Assembly (NCBI GenBank): GCA_039980455.1 | Contig: JBDXCG010000006.1 | Span: forward strand, 124,001-188,000 | Length of the DNA: 64,000 nucleotides | Reading direction: 5' to 3' | Source: CALINF01 sp039980455 | GTDB lineage: Bacteria > Pseudomonadota > Gammaproteobacteria > Pseudomonadales > Halieaceae | Part shown: in pieces, positions 9,680 to 18,883 of the stretch | Position numbering within the stretch: the stretch's first letter is position 1 | How the letters are laid out: every line of letters begins with the position of its first letter | Translations under genes and position numbers: made by a program | The notes under the pieces: model-generated | Told to the model about the DNA's origin: nothing | Database searches by the model: none | Seen by the model: the letters and a program-made list of their open reading frames with translations, nothing else

Positions 9680-10978
9680 ATGAAAAAACGGGTGCAAAAA
9701 CGAATCGCAGGCAGCTTGGCGTTGGTCTTGCTGGCCCCTAACGTGTGCGCGCAGGCGAACGAAGTGGGCGAAGACGCTGGACCGCTACCTCGTGATCCAG
9801 GCTCTAAAGCAGGCTATGAAGACCTCGGCTTAAGCCTGGGCTCCCCAAACACCCCCTCACGTTTATTGCTGGAAGAGGATCTTCGAACCGAACCACTGTT
9901 TCGGTTCCCGGAAATAGATGAGTCGATGGAGAGCTGGTACGACTTTAAATCGCGCGTATCAAAGCAGCATGGCCTGCAGTTTGGCATTGACTATACCGCC
10001 TGGTATCAGCACCTCAGTGACTCTCTTACGTCTGAAGACTGGGCCAGCACCGGCATACTGCGCGCCTACGGCGAATGGGAGCCGTTCAGCCCCAACGATA
10101 AGCAAGCCGGACGTTTAGTGTTCAAAGTAGATAATCGCCACAATATTGGCTCGGACGTATCGGTTGCTAATCTGGGCAGCGAGGCAGGCTACATTGGTCA
10201 AACCGGAGTACTGTTTAACGATATCGGCTGGCAAGTAGTCGATTTTAACTGGCAACAGCCAATCGGCGAGGGTGGGGGAGTTATTGCCGGTCGTTTTGAT
10301 CCCTCCGACTACGCGTCAGTTTTGGGTTATGCCAATCCATGGACCGCATTTTCCAACTTGGCTACGTTGCTTAATCCTGCCGTTGCTTTTCCGGACGCGT
10401 CCTGGGGGCTCGGCGGCGGCACCTGGGTTGGAGAGAGTTGGTATGTAAAGGGCTCGCTTAATGATGCCAACGGCAATCTCGATAACTACGAGTGGTTTCG
10501 CGACGGCTCGGAGTTCTTCACCTGGGGCGAGGTCGGCTGGTCTCCTAGCCGTGAGGAGCGCTATACCACAAATATTCATTTTGCTGCGTGGCATGTGGAT
10601 GATCGTGAAAAAGTGGGGCTGGACTCCGCTCAGGGCTTTACCACCGGTGCCAACTGGACTAACGCCGACCAACGTTGGATGTTCTTTGGCCGAGCGGGGT
10701 GGGCAGACGGCGATTCAGCGATTTATGAGGAGTCCTATACGCTGGGTTTCATGCGCAAGTACCGCCGCAATGCCGATCTGCTGGGTTTGGCGATCAATTG
10801 GGGTGAGCCGCCCCAGGATGAATTGGAAGCCCAAACCACGGGGGAGTTTTTTTACCGGCTGCAGTTGGCTGAGAATTTGGCGATTACCCCCAACCTTCAA
10901 CTATTGCGCGACCCTGCCCTTAACGATCAAGATGACACTGTTTGGGTAACTGGCGTGCGTTTTCGGCTGACATTATAA
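9680..10978 (+). CDS. OprB-family carbohydrate-selective porin
   Basis: 432 aa from ATG 9680, which gives a clean signal peptide ('MKKRVQKRIAGSLALVLL' to 'VCAQA'). The frame is open to 9626, but that start would bury the signal. The mature protein is rich in aromatic, alternating beta-strand segments and ends in 'VRFRLTL' (aromatic at -3 to the end), as expected for an outer-membrane barrel. The strand pattern and 'GRFDPSDYASVLGYANPW' resemble OprB porins, which take up sugars. No sugar transporter lies beside it. Confidence 0.8.
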   Translation: MKKRVQKRIAGSLALVLLAPNVCAQANEVGEDAGPLPRDPGSKAGYEDLGLSLGSPNTPSRLLLEEDLRTEPLFRFPEIDESMESWYDFKSRVSKQHGLQFGIDYTAWYQHLSDSLTSEDWASTGILRAYGEWEPFSPNDKQAGRLVFKVDNRHNIGSDVSVANLGSEAGYIGQTGVLFNDIGWQVVDFNWQQPIGEGGGVIAGRFDPSDYASVLGYANPWTAFSNLATLLNPAVAFPDASWGLGGGTWVGESWYVKGSLNDANGNLDNYEWFRDGSEFFTWGEVGWSPSREERYTTNIHFAAWHVDDREKVGLDSAQGFTTGANWTNADQRWMFFGRAGWADGDSAIYEESYTLGFMRKYRRNADLLGLAINWGEPPQDELEAQTTGEFFYRLQLAENLAITPNLQLLRDPALNDQDDTVWVTGVRFRLTL

Positions 10979-11044
10979 TTGTCGTAGCAGTGGCAGGCGC
11001 GGTAGATACCGCTTCGCCGGGTTTCACTGCGCAAGAAAAGTCTT

Positions 11045-12331
11045 GTGGTAACCCCTAATTACGATGGCATGGAGAGCGTTTTGAAAACTCTATTTGTAAC
11101 CCCCTTACTTCTACTTGGCGCGCTATCAGTGAGCGCTCATGAGATAGGCCAAGAGCATGAGCACACAGAGGGAGGCTGGAACGCCAAGGCAGGCTTTGTG
11201 TCAGACAGCGATATAACGGCAACCTTGTTCAATACGCGCGGGAAGTCCGAGGACACTATTATAGAGCGGGCGATCTGGCTGGCCGAGCAATATGACCTAA
11301 AGCGAACACCCGAGCAGGTAGAGCGCGCTGCGCTGGCCCGCAGCAAGTATGGTGACGCTATCGCCATCAACTCTATTCTGCCGTCGTCGGTAGGTATTAT
11401 TGGCAATACCTACGAGTCATTCACTCGTGGTGTCGAGCGTAACAAAACAGCCGGTATGACGTTGGCATCTGCAACCGTCTACGCATTTCCTGCCGCCATA
11501 CCCGACGGCCAAACGGCCTATGATGTCATTGATGCCTCGGACGCTGTGGTCCGCGATCAAGACATGATCAAGGTGAACACCACGGCTGATATCCGCCAGG
11601 CCAAAGCTGCCGGCAAGATGGCCTTAATGTACAACACCCAGGGCGCCGACTACGTGGCTGATGATCTTGCCGGACATGCTGGCAAATCCTATGCGAGCGG
11701 CATTCGCACCATGAATTTCACGTACAACAATAACAACATGCTTGCGGGCGGCGGTACCACACAGGATTTGGGCTTAACCGACCTGGGTAAACAGTGGGTG
11801 GTTGCGGCGCAAGCTGCCAATATTGTGGTTGATGTATCCCATTCATCCAATCAAACCGCTATTGATGCCGCTTCAATAGCAACCAAACCGATTATTGCTT
11901 CTCACTCCAATGCAGATGCCGTTTGGCAGATATCCCGCAATATGTCCGACGAGGCAATCAAGGCAGTAGCATCAACCGGCGGCGTTGTGTGTCCGACCGG
12001 TGTGGGTATCTTTCTTAATGAAGAAGCCGATGCATCTCCTGAACGGTTTGTTGAGCATGTTGTGTACATCGCAGGGCTCATCGGCCGAGACAGAGTGTGT
12101 TTTTCTACCGACTACGTGCATAACATTCTGGACTACTACAAGCGTGATATCGGCAACACCGATGTTTACCCGCCTGAGTTGGGTTTTGGTGCGCCTGCCA
12201 GTAATATTGCTGCTGAGCATATATGGGACGTAGCAGCGATCCTCGAAGATCAGCACGGTTGGACAGACAAAGAGGTTAGAGGCTTTCTGGGAGAAAACCT
12301 GATGCGTGTCTACGAGATGAACTGGAAATAG
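11045..12331 (+). CDS. Secreted M19 (renal dipeptidase)-like protein with altered metal site
   Basis: 428 aa from a GTG at 11045; an ATG at 11069 is equally plausible and gives the cleaner signal peptide (cleavage after 'LSVSA'). The second half matches membrane dipeptidases: 'VDVSHSS' and 'IIASHSNAD' supply two zinc-ligand His, and 'VCFSTDYVH' supplies the late Asp. The N-terminal HND-LP ligand motif of the family reads 'INSILP' here, and the bridging Glu in the ExGG loop reads 'NTQGAD' (Gln). The binuclear site may therefore be incomplete, so dipeptidase activity is doubtful; a one-metal enzyme or binding role is possible. Confidence 0.75.
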   Translation: MVTPNYDGMESVLKTLFVTPLLLLGALSVSAHEIGQEHEHTEGGWNAKAGFVSDSDITATLFNTRGKSEDTIIERAIWLAEQYDLKRTPEQVERAALARSKYGDAIAINSILPSSVGIIGNTYESFTRGVERNKTAGMTLASATVYAFPAAIPDGQTAYDVIDASDAVVRDQDMIKVNTTADIRQAKAAGKMALMYNTQGADYVADDLAGHAGKSYASGIRTMNFTYNNNNMLAGGGTTQDLGLTDLGKQWVVAAQAANIVVDVSHSSNQTAIDAASIATKPIIASHSNADAVWQISRNMSDEAIKAVASTGGVVCPTGVGIFLNEEADASPERFVEHVVYIAGLIGRDRVCFSTDYVHNILDYYKRDIGNTDVYPPELGFGAPASNIAAEHIWDVAAILEDQHGWTDKEVRGFLGENLMRVYEMNWK

Positions 12332-12481
12332 TTCTCGACATTGAGGCCTGAAAGCAGAGTTAGCCGTTGTTATAACTATTCGGATGACTCTATTTTCTTT
12401 AAGCCACCTTCACCGCAATAGCCCGCGCTAACGCTAGAACCTTAAACTCACAAAATTACTATCTGATAGCAAGGTACAAGA

Positions 12482-13897
12482 ATGACTGAATACACAAAAG
12501 ACCTAACACAACCTGGCTGGCGAGCGGCGGTGAAAATCTGTGCGGCGGGTTTGCTGGTGGCAGCCATGATGCCGCTCTCTGCCACCGCGGCTCAGACCAT
12601 TTTCAAAAACGTGAATGTGTTTGATGGTGTAACCGATGGTTTGCTTGGGCCTTGTAATGTGGTGGTTAGCGAAGAACAGATAGTAGAGCCGTGTGCGAAG
12701 TCGTTTGAACCCATGGAGGGCGACACAGTAGTGGATGGCAAAGGGATGACCCTGATGCCAGGCCTGATTGATTCGCACGTACACTTTAATCTGTCGATGG
12801 GTGGCGGACGCCCTGGGATGGAGGCAGCGCGCTGGGACTACATGGCAGTAATGGGCGTAGCGGCGGCACAGGATTGGCTTGCCGATGGCTTTACCACTGC
12901 TAGAGACATGGGCGGGATGCATGATGGTTTGCGGCGGGTTATTGACGCAGGCCTGATAGATGGACCGCGCCTGTATCTTTCCACTCGAATGCTTTCGCAA
13001 TCCTCAGGTCATGGCGACATGCTGCTGGACAGCCAGTCACTACCCGAGCAGAGCAGCCTGGTTCGCCTGGAAATCATTGGCCTGGCAGATGGTGAAGACG
13101 AGATGCGCAAGGCGGTGAGAAGAAACTTCTCACTTGGCGCCAATCTGATCAAGATCATGGTTGGCGGCGGTATTGCGGGAGCCAAGGGTCCGATGTACAT
13201 GCAGCAGTACACAGATGCAGAGATCTCCGTGGCAGTTGAAGAGGCCGCAACCAGAGACGCCTATGTATCAGCTCATGTGTATCATGATGCGCATATTAAA
13301 CGTGCCCTTGGGCTGGGTGTGATGAGTATTGAGCACGGTCAGTTTATTTCTGAAGAAAGTGCCAAACTCATGAAAAAGAAGGGGGCGTTTATCAGCCCTT
13401 ACATTGCGTCCGTGCAGAGCGACGAAATCTTTAAGCACCCGGTGTTTGGGAATAAAGACTCCTTTGAATACCCTCGGGTGATCGAGATGAAGGAGAACTC
13501 GAAAGATTTCATAGCAATCATGAAGAAGGTGAAGCCGAATATCGTATTCTCATCCGATATTGTGAGTACAAATGGCATTCCTTCTCGTCAGCATCGCGAT
13601 CACGAAAAGTGGATTTTTGCAGAGAGCTTCGGAAATTTTGAAGCCCTCAAGGCAATGACGTCTACCGGTGGCAAGCTCGCCATGCAAACCGGCAGAAGTA
13701 ACCCCTACCCACACAAGCTGGGTGTGATAGAGAAAGGGGCGTATGCAGATATTATCATCGTAGACGGTAATCCATTGGAAGACATTACCGTGATTGGGGG
13801 TAATCCTGAGTGGTTCACCGCGCAGCCTCGTGAACGTGGCATTGACTCCATCCGTGTCATCATGAAAAACGGCAAGGTCTTTAAGAACACGCTGTAA
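12482..13897 (+). CDS. Secreted metal-dependent amidohydrolase (imidazolonepropionase-like)
   Basis: 471 aa with an N-terminal signal peptide ('ICAAGLLVAAMMPLSATAA'). Amidohydrolase ligands are seen in order: 'GLIDSHVHFN' (HxH), 'NLIKIMVGGG' (possible carboxylated Lys), 'VSAHVYHD' and 'MSIEHGQF' (His), and 'IVFSSDIVS' (Asp). The C-terminal 'GVIEKGAYADIIIVDGNPL' is the standard beta-sandwich closure. Such exported members often act on Xaa-Pro dipeptides or cyclic amides. It is followed by a repeat-type hairpin. Confidence 0.85.
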   Translation: MTEYTKDLTQPGWRAAVKICAAGLLVAAMMPLSATAAQTIFKNVNVFDGVTDGLLGPCNVVVSEEQIVEPCAKSFEPMEGDTVVDGKGMTLMPGLIDSHVHFNLSMGGGRPGMEAARWDYMAVMGVAAAQDWLADGFTTARDMGGMHDGLRRVIDAGLIDGPRLYLSTRMLSQSSGHGDMLLDSQSLPEQSSLVRLEIIGLADGEDEMRKAVRRNFSLGANLIKIMVGGGIAGAKGPMYMQQYTDAEISVAVEEAATRDAYVSAHVYHDAHIKRALGLGVMSIEHGQFISEESAKLMKKKGAFISPYIASVQSDEIFKHPVFGNKDSFEYPRVIEMKENSKDFIAIMKKVKPNIVFSSDIVSTNGIPSRQHRDHEKWIFAESFGNFEALKAMTSTGGKLAMQTGRSNPYPHKLGVIEKGAYADIIIVDGNPLEDITVIGGNPEWFTAQPRERGIDSIRVIMKNGKVFKNTL

Positions 13898-13907
13898 TGA
13901 GAGCCAC

Positions 13908-13940
13908 CCGGGGTTAGTGCAAAAACGGCTCTAACCCCGG
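13908..13940. repeat. Hairpin element, possible REP-like repeat or terminator
   Basis: A perfect 10-bp inverted repeat (CCGGGGTTAG ... CTAACCCCGG) with a 13-nt loop lies 11 bp after the amidohydrolase stop. On the minus strand it reads GGGGTTAGAGCCGTTT, which matches 14 of 16 positions of the hairpin at 24856-24900. The two may belong to one dispersed family that also ends transcription. Confidence 0.55.
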
Positions 13941-14022
13941 CTTAATTATCTGGCTTTTACCACTCGCAACCCACTCCTCGTCTACCCTATACTGGTTTGA
14001 TTCCAAAGCCCTGAAGGTAGCT

Positions 14023-14772
14023 GTGTCTACTCCCTATCCAATTGTTGCACTGTGGTGCGTGCCGCGCTCTGTTTCTACAGCATTCGAGCGAATGATGGCA
14101 GCTCGGGGCGATTTCACTATGTTTAGTGAACCCTTCTCGGACTCCTATTACTTTGCGTCCAACAGGGTGTCTGAGCGCTTCGATATCGACCCGGCTATTA
14201 GTTACAAGTCGTTTGAAGACTCGCTGGAGAGCATAAAATCGGCGGCTCAGCAGGGTCCCGTTTTCTTCAAGGACATGGCATACCACGTGCAACAACATCT
14301 GAGCGCGGAGTTCTTGTCTGATTTCATCAACGTTGTACTCGTTCGTGATCCGCGCTTCTCGCTGGCGTCTCTTTACAGGCGCATGCCAGACTTCACGTTG
14401 GAAGAAACCGGCTTTGATGCGTTAACGCAGCTGGTGGATATTCTTGATACGGCAGGCAAAGCGCCTTTTGTGATGGATGGCGACATTCTACGAGCAGATC
14501 CCGAGCGGGTGAGCCGGGAGTTTTGCCACGCCGTGGACATCCCCTTCAGCCCGGATGCGTTGAGTTGGAGCAAAGGCGATGAGCAACATTGGGACCGGTG
14601 GCAAGACTGGTTCAGCGAAGCCTCAGCAAGCACACAGTTCAGCAAGCCTCGTGATTCGTTTGATACCAGCACACTGGCTGTTCCACATGTAGCCGACGCG
14701 CTTGAGCAGTGCATGCCCCATTATGAGTCGATCAGTGAACGCGTTATTCAACACAGCGTGGCTACTCCATGA
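14023..14772 (+). CDS. Sulfotransferase-family protein
   Basis: 249 aa from a GTG start at 14023 preceded by GAAGGTAG. The N-terminus 'ALWCVPRSVSTAFERMM' is a PAPS-binding 5'-phosphosulfate loop (PRSxST) of the type in bacterial sulfotransferase-like proteins. 'NVVLVRDPRFSLASLYRR' fits the 3'-phosphate-binding strand and helix. The acceptor is unknown. Its stop overlaps the ABC ATPase start by ATGA, so it belongs to the transporter operon and may modify the transported solute or use a product of it; that link is inferred. Confidence 0.75.
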   Translation: MSTPYPIVALWCVPRSVSTAFERMMAARGDFTMFSEPFSDSYYFASNRVSERFDIDPAISYKSFEDSLESIKSAAQQGPVFFKDMAYHVQQHLSAEFLSDFINVVLVRDPRFSLASLYRRMPDFTLEETGFDALTQLVDILDTAGKAPFVMDGDILRADPERVSREFCHAVDIPFSPDALSWSKGDEQHWDRWQDWFSEASASTQFSKPRDSFDTSTLAVPHVADALEQCMPHYESISERVIQHSVATP

Positions 14773-15542
14773 TCACACTTGAGAATGTATGCAAATCCTA
14801 TGGCGCTGACGGCCCGTTGGCCGTAGACGATGTGTCGCTTACGATCAACGAAGGCGAGATTATCGGCCTGATTGGTGAATCTGGCTGCGGCAAAACCACC
14901 ACGCTCAAAATGATCAATCGGCTCGAGGAACCCACAAGCGGATCCATTATCGTTAATGGCAAAGACGTGCGCGAGCAGGATCCTGTAGAGCTGCGCAGAG
15001 GCATTGGGTATGTATTTCAGGGTATCGGCCTGTTTCCGCACTATTCTATTGGGCGCAATGTGTCGGCGGTGCCAGAGTTACTGGGTTGGCCAGCAGAGGA
15101 AACCAGAGCGCGAGCCGAAGAAGTGCTAACTCTGGTGGGGCTTGCGCCAGATGAATACCGTGATCGTCGACCCACCGAACTCTCAGGCGGCCAGCAACAG
15201 CGCGTGGGTGTAGCGCGAGCATTGGCAGCCAGGCCGGAGCTGTTGTTGATGGATGAGCCCTTTGGCGCGCTAGATCCGATAACACGCGGTGAGTTACAGG
15301 ACGAATTTTTGCGCATCCAACGTTCCCTCAATCTCACAGTGATTATGGTAACGCACGACATGACAGAGGCTCTGCTCATGGCCGACCGCATTGCTGTGAT
15401 GAAGTCAGGCAAAATACTTCAGTTTGGTACACCTAAAGAACTCTTGAGATCACCAGCGCACGAGTTCGTACAGCAGATGATACAGCTACCCAAGAAACGA
15501 GCAGACAGTCTCGAGAAACTCATGGGGGACGCTGAGGTTTGA
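14769..15542 (+). CDS. ABC transporter ATP-binding protein, OpuCA/ProV-EgtV type
   Basis: 257 aa. Walker A 'GESGCGKTTTLK', signature 'LSGGQQQRVGVARALA', Walker B 'LLLMDEPFGALDP' and the H-loop 'MVTHDM' are all present. The 'MTEALLMADRIAVMKSGK' segment is typical of the quaternary-amine uptake family. The C-terminal CBS domains of OpuAA/OpuCA are missing, giving a short subunit as in EgtV-like systems. Four-bp overlaps with both neighbours indicate a tight operon. Confidence 0.9.
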   Translation: MITLENVCKSYGADGPLAVDDVSLTINEGEIIGLIGESGCGKTTTLKMINRLEEPTSGSIIVNGKDVREQDPVELRRGIGYVFQGIGLFPHYSIGRNVSAVPELLGWPAEETRARAEEVLTLVGLAPDEYRDRRPTELSGGQQQRVGVARALAARPELLLMDEPFGALDPITRGELQDEFLRIQRSLNLTVIMVTHDMTEALLMADRIAVMKSGKILQFGTPKELLRSPAHEFVQQMIQLPKKRADSLEKLMGDAEV

Positions 15543-17071
15543 GCGAAGCCCTATACGAACAGCTCATACTGATGCCCGATTATTTTCGGGGGCATCTGCT
15601 GCTAACGATTGCTGCGATGTCTGGCAGTATCGCAATCAGTATCCCGTTGGGTATTTGGGCGGCCCAGTCCCCACGTGTGAAGCAGCCCCTACTGGCTGTG
15701 GTCAGCATTGTGCAGACATTTCCAAGCCTGGCGATACTCGCATTGATGGTGGCGTTGCTGGGCGGCAAGATCGGGTTTCTCCCGGCGTTCTTGGCGTTAA
15801 CGATGTACAGCATGCTGCCGATTGTGCGCAATACTGTTACGGGCCTTGAGTCTATTCCGCCCGACATCGTAGAAGCCGCCCGCGGCATAGGCATGACCTC
15901 CAGACAGATACTGCTGAAGGTGCGCCTGCCATTGGCATTACCCATTATCATCGCCGGTATACGCACAGCCATGGTATGGACAGTAGGGCTTGCCACGTTG
16001 TCCACGTTGGTTGGGGCGACAAGTTTTGGTAACTATATTTTTACCGGTATACAAACCCGAAACCTGCTCGCCATTACCGTAGGTAGTTTGGCATCTGCCC
16101 TGATGGCAGTAACACTGGATGCCATAATCGGCGGCATTCAATGGCTGGCCGAGAATGACGAAACCACCGCGACCAAACAAAAAGTTAAGCTAACCAAGCG
16201 GTTACTATCAGGCGCTACGCTGGCACTCGTTGCTATCACCGTGGTTACTTTTTTGCCCAAACCAAAACCCGATTTTATCATTGGCTCGAAGGCGTTTACC
16301 GAACAATACATTCTGGCCGGTCTGTTGGCAGAAACGTTAACGCAAGCGGGGTTCCGCGTTGAGAAACGCACCGGCTTGGGTTCCGATATCGCGTTTGATG
16401 CAACCAGAACCGGCAACATCGATCTGTACATGGAGTATTCCGGCACATTGTGGGCCAACCATATGGACAAGGAGGGCAATCCGGGACGCGAGGCTATTCG
16501 CGAGCAAACCATGGCCTACGTAGACGAGCAGGGCATGGTTAGCGTGGGTCCATCCGGTTTTCAGAACCTTTACGCGTTTGCCATGCGCAGAGACCGCGCC
16601 GAAGAGTTAGGGATAAAAACGATTGAAGATCTTGTGCCGGTTGCGTCGCAGCTTGTGTGTGGTGGCGATCTGGAGTTTTTCGGAAGGCCCGAGTGGATTC
16701 GGGTTAGAGATTTGTACTCGCTCGATTTCGACAAGAAGCTAACCTTCGATGCAGCATTGATGTACAACGCAGTGAATGATCGCCAGGTAGATTTAATTAC
16801 GGCCTATTCAACCGATGGCCGTGTGGCGGCATACGACCTGGTGATCATCGAAGACCCACGCAACGCGTTGCTACCCTACGATGGGCTTTATCTGGCATCC
16901 AAAAAAGCGGCTGCTACCCCGGGCTTTATCGAGGCTATGGCCCCGCTTGTTAACGGTATTCCCGATGAAGTGATGCGTGAAGCCAATAAAGTCGTTGATG
17001 TAGATGGACGTTCAATTTCTGAGGCCGTTGATGTGCTGCTTGAACATATCGCGGGCGAAAATGCAGATTAG
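15539..17071 (+). CDS. Fused ABC permease / substrate-binding protein (OpuCB-OpuCC or EgtU type)
   Basis: 510 aa from a TTG start overlapping the ATPase stop. Residues ~1-220 form the permease: six or so helices with the EAA-like loop 'VEAARGIGMTSRQIL'. Residues ~235-510 form an OpuAC/OsmF-type binding domain, recognised by 'IGSKAFTEQYILAGLLAETL' and 'GNIDLYMEYSGTLW'. This fused arrangement is known from Gram-positive OpuC-like transporters and the ergothioneine transporter EgtU. The ligand is therefore a betaine, choline, carnitine or ergothioneine-like compound; which one cannot be read from sequence by eye. Confidence 0.85.
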   Translation: MSEALYEQLILMPDYFRGHLLLTIAAMSGSIAISIPLGIWAAQSPRVKQPLLAVVSIVQTFPSLAILALMVALLGGKIGFLPAFLALTMYSMLPIVRNTVTGLESIPPDIVEAARGIGMTSRQILLKVRLPLALPIIIAGIRTAMVWTVGLATLSTLVGATSFGNYIFTGIQTRNLLAITVGSLASALMAVTLDAIIGGIQWLAENDETTATKQKVKLTKRLLSGATLALVAITVVTFLPKPKPDFIIGSKAFTEQYILAGLLAETLTQAGFRVEKRTGLGSDIAFDATRTGNIDLYMEYSGTLWANHMDKEGNPGREAIREQTMAYVDEQGMVSVGPSGFQNLYAFAMRRDRAEELGIKTIEDLVPVASQLVCGGDLEFFGRPEWIRVRDLYSLDFDKKLTFDAALMYNAVNDRQVDLITAYSTDGRVAAYDLVIIEDPRNALLPYDGLYLASKKAAATPGFIEAMAPLVNGIPDEVMREANKVVDVDGRSISEAVDVLLEHIAGENAD

Positions 17072-17114
17072 TTAGGTAGCGCAACAATACGCAGTGCAAA
17101 CGCAGGGAGTTTTT

Positions 17115-17780
17115 ATGAGTGATGCATTAGAGATAGATGTTTTTTGGTCTTTTCGAAGCCCTTGGTCGTACTTGGCAACCAAGCGAATACGACAAATGCA
17201 GGAAGACTATCTGCTAAAGGTTAACTTCCGGACGGTTTATCCCATCGCGGTGCGCACGCCGGAATTTTTTCATAGCGTAGACCCGCTTTGGTTTACGTAC
17301 TTTATGACCGACGTGTACCGTGTGGCGGAATTTCTCGACATCCCCTTTGTCTGGCCAAATCCAGATCCTGTTTCACAATACGTTGATGAGGCCGGCCTTC
17401 GACAGACAGCCGAAGAGCAGCCGTATATTCAGCGCTTAACGCAGCTGGGGACTCACGCGGCGGAACTCGGTAAGGGTATTGAGTTTGCCGATGAGGTATC
17501 TACCTTGATCTGGGGCGGCACAGAAAATTGGCACGAAGGCGACCTGCTCGCCAAGGCAACTGAAAGAGCGGGCCTTAACCTGGCGGAGATGGACGCGGTT
17601 GTGGCGGAACAAAGTGAGCGGCTGATAGCCATTGTAGACGCCAATCAGGTGGCACATACCGATGCAGGGCATTGGGGTGTACCCACGTGCACATTTGAAG
17701 GTGAGGCTTTCTTTGGGCAAGACCGGCTGGATGTATTGCTGTGGCGATTGAAGAAATCGGGTTTAGTGAAGCGCGTATAA
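17115..17780 (+). CDS. DsbA-family / 2-hydroxychromene-2-carboxylate isomerase-like protein
   Basis: 221 aa from the ATG at 17115, preceded by GCAGGGAG; a GTG seven codons upstream lacks this spacing. The N-terminus 'IDVFWSFRSPWSYLA' has Ser in the place of the CxxC motif of DsbA. That is the kappa-class GST / HCCA-isomerase form, which uses glutathione. C-terminal 'HWGVPTCTFEGEAFFGQDR' closes the thioredoxin fold. It lies 43 bp after the transporter gene and may belong to the same operon. Confidence 0.8.
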   Translation: MSDALEIDVFWSFRSPWSYLATKRIRQMQEDYLLKVNFRTVYPIAVRTPEFFHSVDPLWFTYFMTDVYRVAEFLDIPFVWPNPDPVSQYVDEAGLRQTAEEQPYIQRLTQLGTHAAELGKGIEFADEVSTLIWGGTENWHEGDLLAKATERAGLNLAEMDAVVAEQSERLIAIVDANQVAHTDAGHWGVPTCTFEGEAFFGQDRLDVLLWRLKKSGLVKRV

Positions 17781-17821
17781 ACTCAGCCGCGTGTAGCTAA
17801 CGATAGAGAGAAATCGATTGT

Positions 17822-18439
17822 CTATTGCGCCCTGATTGTATTTAGCCAGGCAATAACGTTTTCAAGTTCCTGCTGTTCGGTAAAAACGCCTGCCATGGAT
17901 CGCATATGTTTGGCGCGAGTAGATGATTGGGCATTACCGCGCCAACCGCCGCGATAGGCTGCGATTTGGTTTCTGATGTACCAGTCCTGCAGCACGATCA
18001 GGTTAGGCGCATATATGCTAACGATGCCTTGCGCCGCACCACCATGGCAGTCGCGGCAATTCTCTTTGTAAAACACACTACCTTGCTGAGCATCACCGCT
18101 CGTTGATGTCGATGTGTACGACTGTGAGGGAAGTGCGGAAAGGTAGGCTGATACCGCCTCTATGTTGTCATCTGTTAACGCTTGTGCGCTGGCCATCATT
18201 ACTTGACCGTGGGTGTCGTCCTTGGCATTACCGCGGTATCCACTGCGGAAATTGATGAGTTGCTCTATGAGATACGCCTGTTGTTGGCCGGCTAACTGGG
18301 GGGACGCGAGTGCTTCATTACCTTGACCAGCAGCTCCGTGGCACGCAGAGCAGGTTTGGTAGGTGGCTTCGCCCTCGCTGGCGCCGGCAAACGCGCTAAC
18401 GCACAAAGAAATCAGAAGCGCAGCGAGTAATCGATTCAT
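17822..18439 (-). CDS. Di-haem cytochrome c4-like protein
   Basis: 205 aa with a signal peptide ('LLAALLISLCVSAFAGA'). Two CxxCH motifs, 'CSACHGAAGQG' and 'CRDCHGGAAQG', lie in two similar halves of about 85 residues, as in cytochrome c4. It is the last gene of the amine dehydrogenase operon and starts inside the stop of the preceding cytochrome gene (4-bp overlap). Its likely role is passing electrons from the amine dehydrogenase towards the terminal oxidase. It is too short to be MauG (about 370 aa), although MauG also has two haems. Confidence 0.85.
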   Translation of the reverse strand: MNRLLAALLISLCVSAFAGASEGEATYQTCSACHGAAGQGNEALASPQLAGQQQAYLIEQLINFRSGYRGNAKDDTHGQVMMASAQALTDDNIEAVSAYLSALPSQSYTSTSTSGDAQQGSVFYKENCRDCHGGAAQGIVSIYAPNLIVLQDWYIRNQIAAYRGGWRGNAQSSTRAKHMRSMAGVFTEQQELENVIAWLNTIRAQ

Positions 18440-18882
18440 GGCTGATCTCCGGTACGCCGTTTACGTTGCTCGGTTTCTTCAATACGGCTCATGAGAATTT
18501 CCCGCGTACCCTTTACGTCGATCAAGGGGTTCTGGCGTAGTCGACTCACTTCAGCCACGGTGTAGGGTTGAAAGTTTGGGGGTAGTTCGTTGGCGCTAAA
18601 GGTAGCGAGCATCCAGTTTATAACGGCAGTGAGTCTTTCATCATTCAGGTCTGATTGAGCAGAGCCTGGCACTCGAATGAGAAACTCCCGACCATCGTCT
18701 ACGCTCAAGAATTTACCCATGTGATCTTTAACTTTGGGTACATTGCGCGCTGGAAAACCCTCACCATTGGGTAGGTGGCAACCTTGGCAGTTCATCATGT
18801 AGTCGAACTGTACTGGCTCGGTAGCGTACACCCATCCGCTTAGCATGAAAGCTACGATGGCGAATAGGCATCTCAAGTGCAT
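18436..18882 (-). CDS. Mono-haem cytochrome c of the amine dehydrogenase operon
   Basis: 148 aa, signal peptide up to 'GWVYATEP', one CxxCH motif 'MNCQGCHLPNGEG' and several possible Met ligands. The start codon lies 1 bp after the mauA stop, and its ribosome site GAAGGAG spans that stop. Position right behind the small subunit gene suggests it is the direct electron acceptor, taking the place that the copper protein amicyanin (mauC) has in classical mau clusters. The charged C-terminus 'ETEQRKRRTGDQ' is unusual. Confidence 0.8.
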   Translation of the reverse strand: MHLRCLFAIVAFMLSGWVYATEPVQFDYMMNCQGCHLPNGEGFPARNVPKVKDHMGKFLSVDDGREFLIRVPGSAQSDLNDERLTAVINWMLATFSANELPPNFQPYTVAEVSRLRQNPLIDVKGTREILMSRIEETEQRKRRTGDQP

Positions 18883-18883
18883 A

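Noticed and set aside
17822..18439. Possible MauG (two CxxCH haems) in the amine dehydrogenase operon
   Set aside because: 205 aa in two c4-like halves; MauG is about 370 aa and peroxidase-like.
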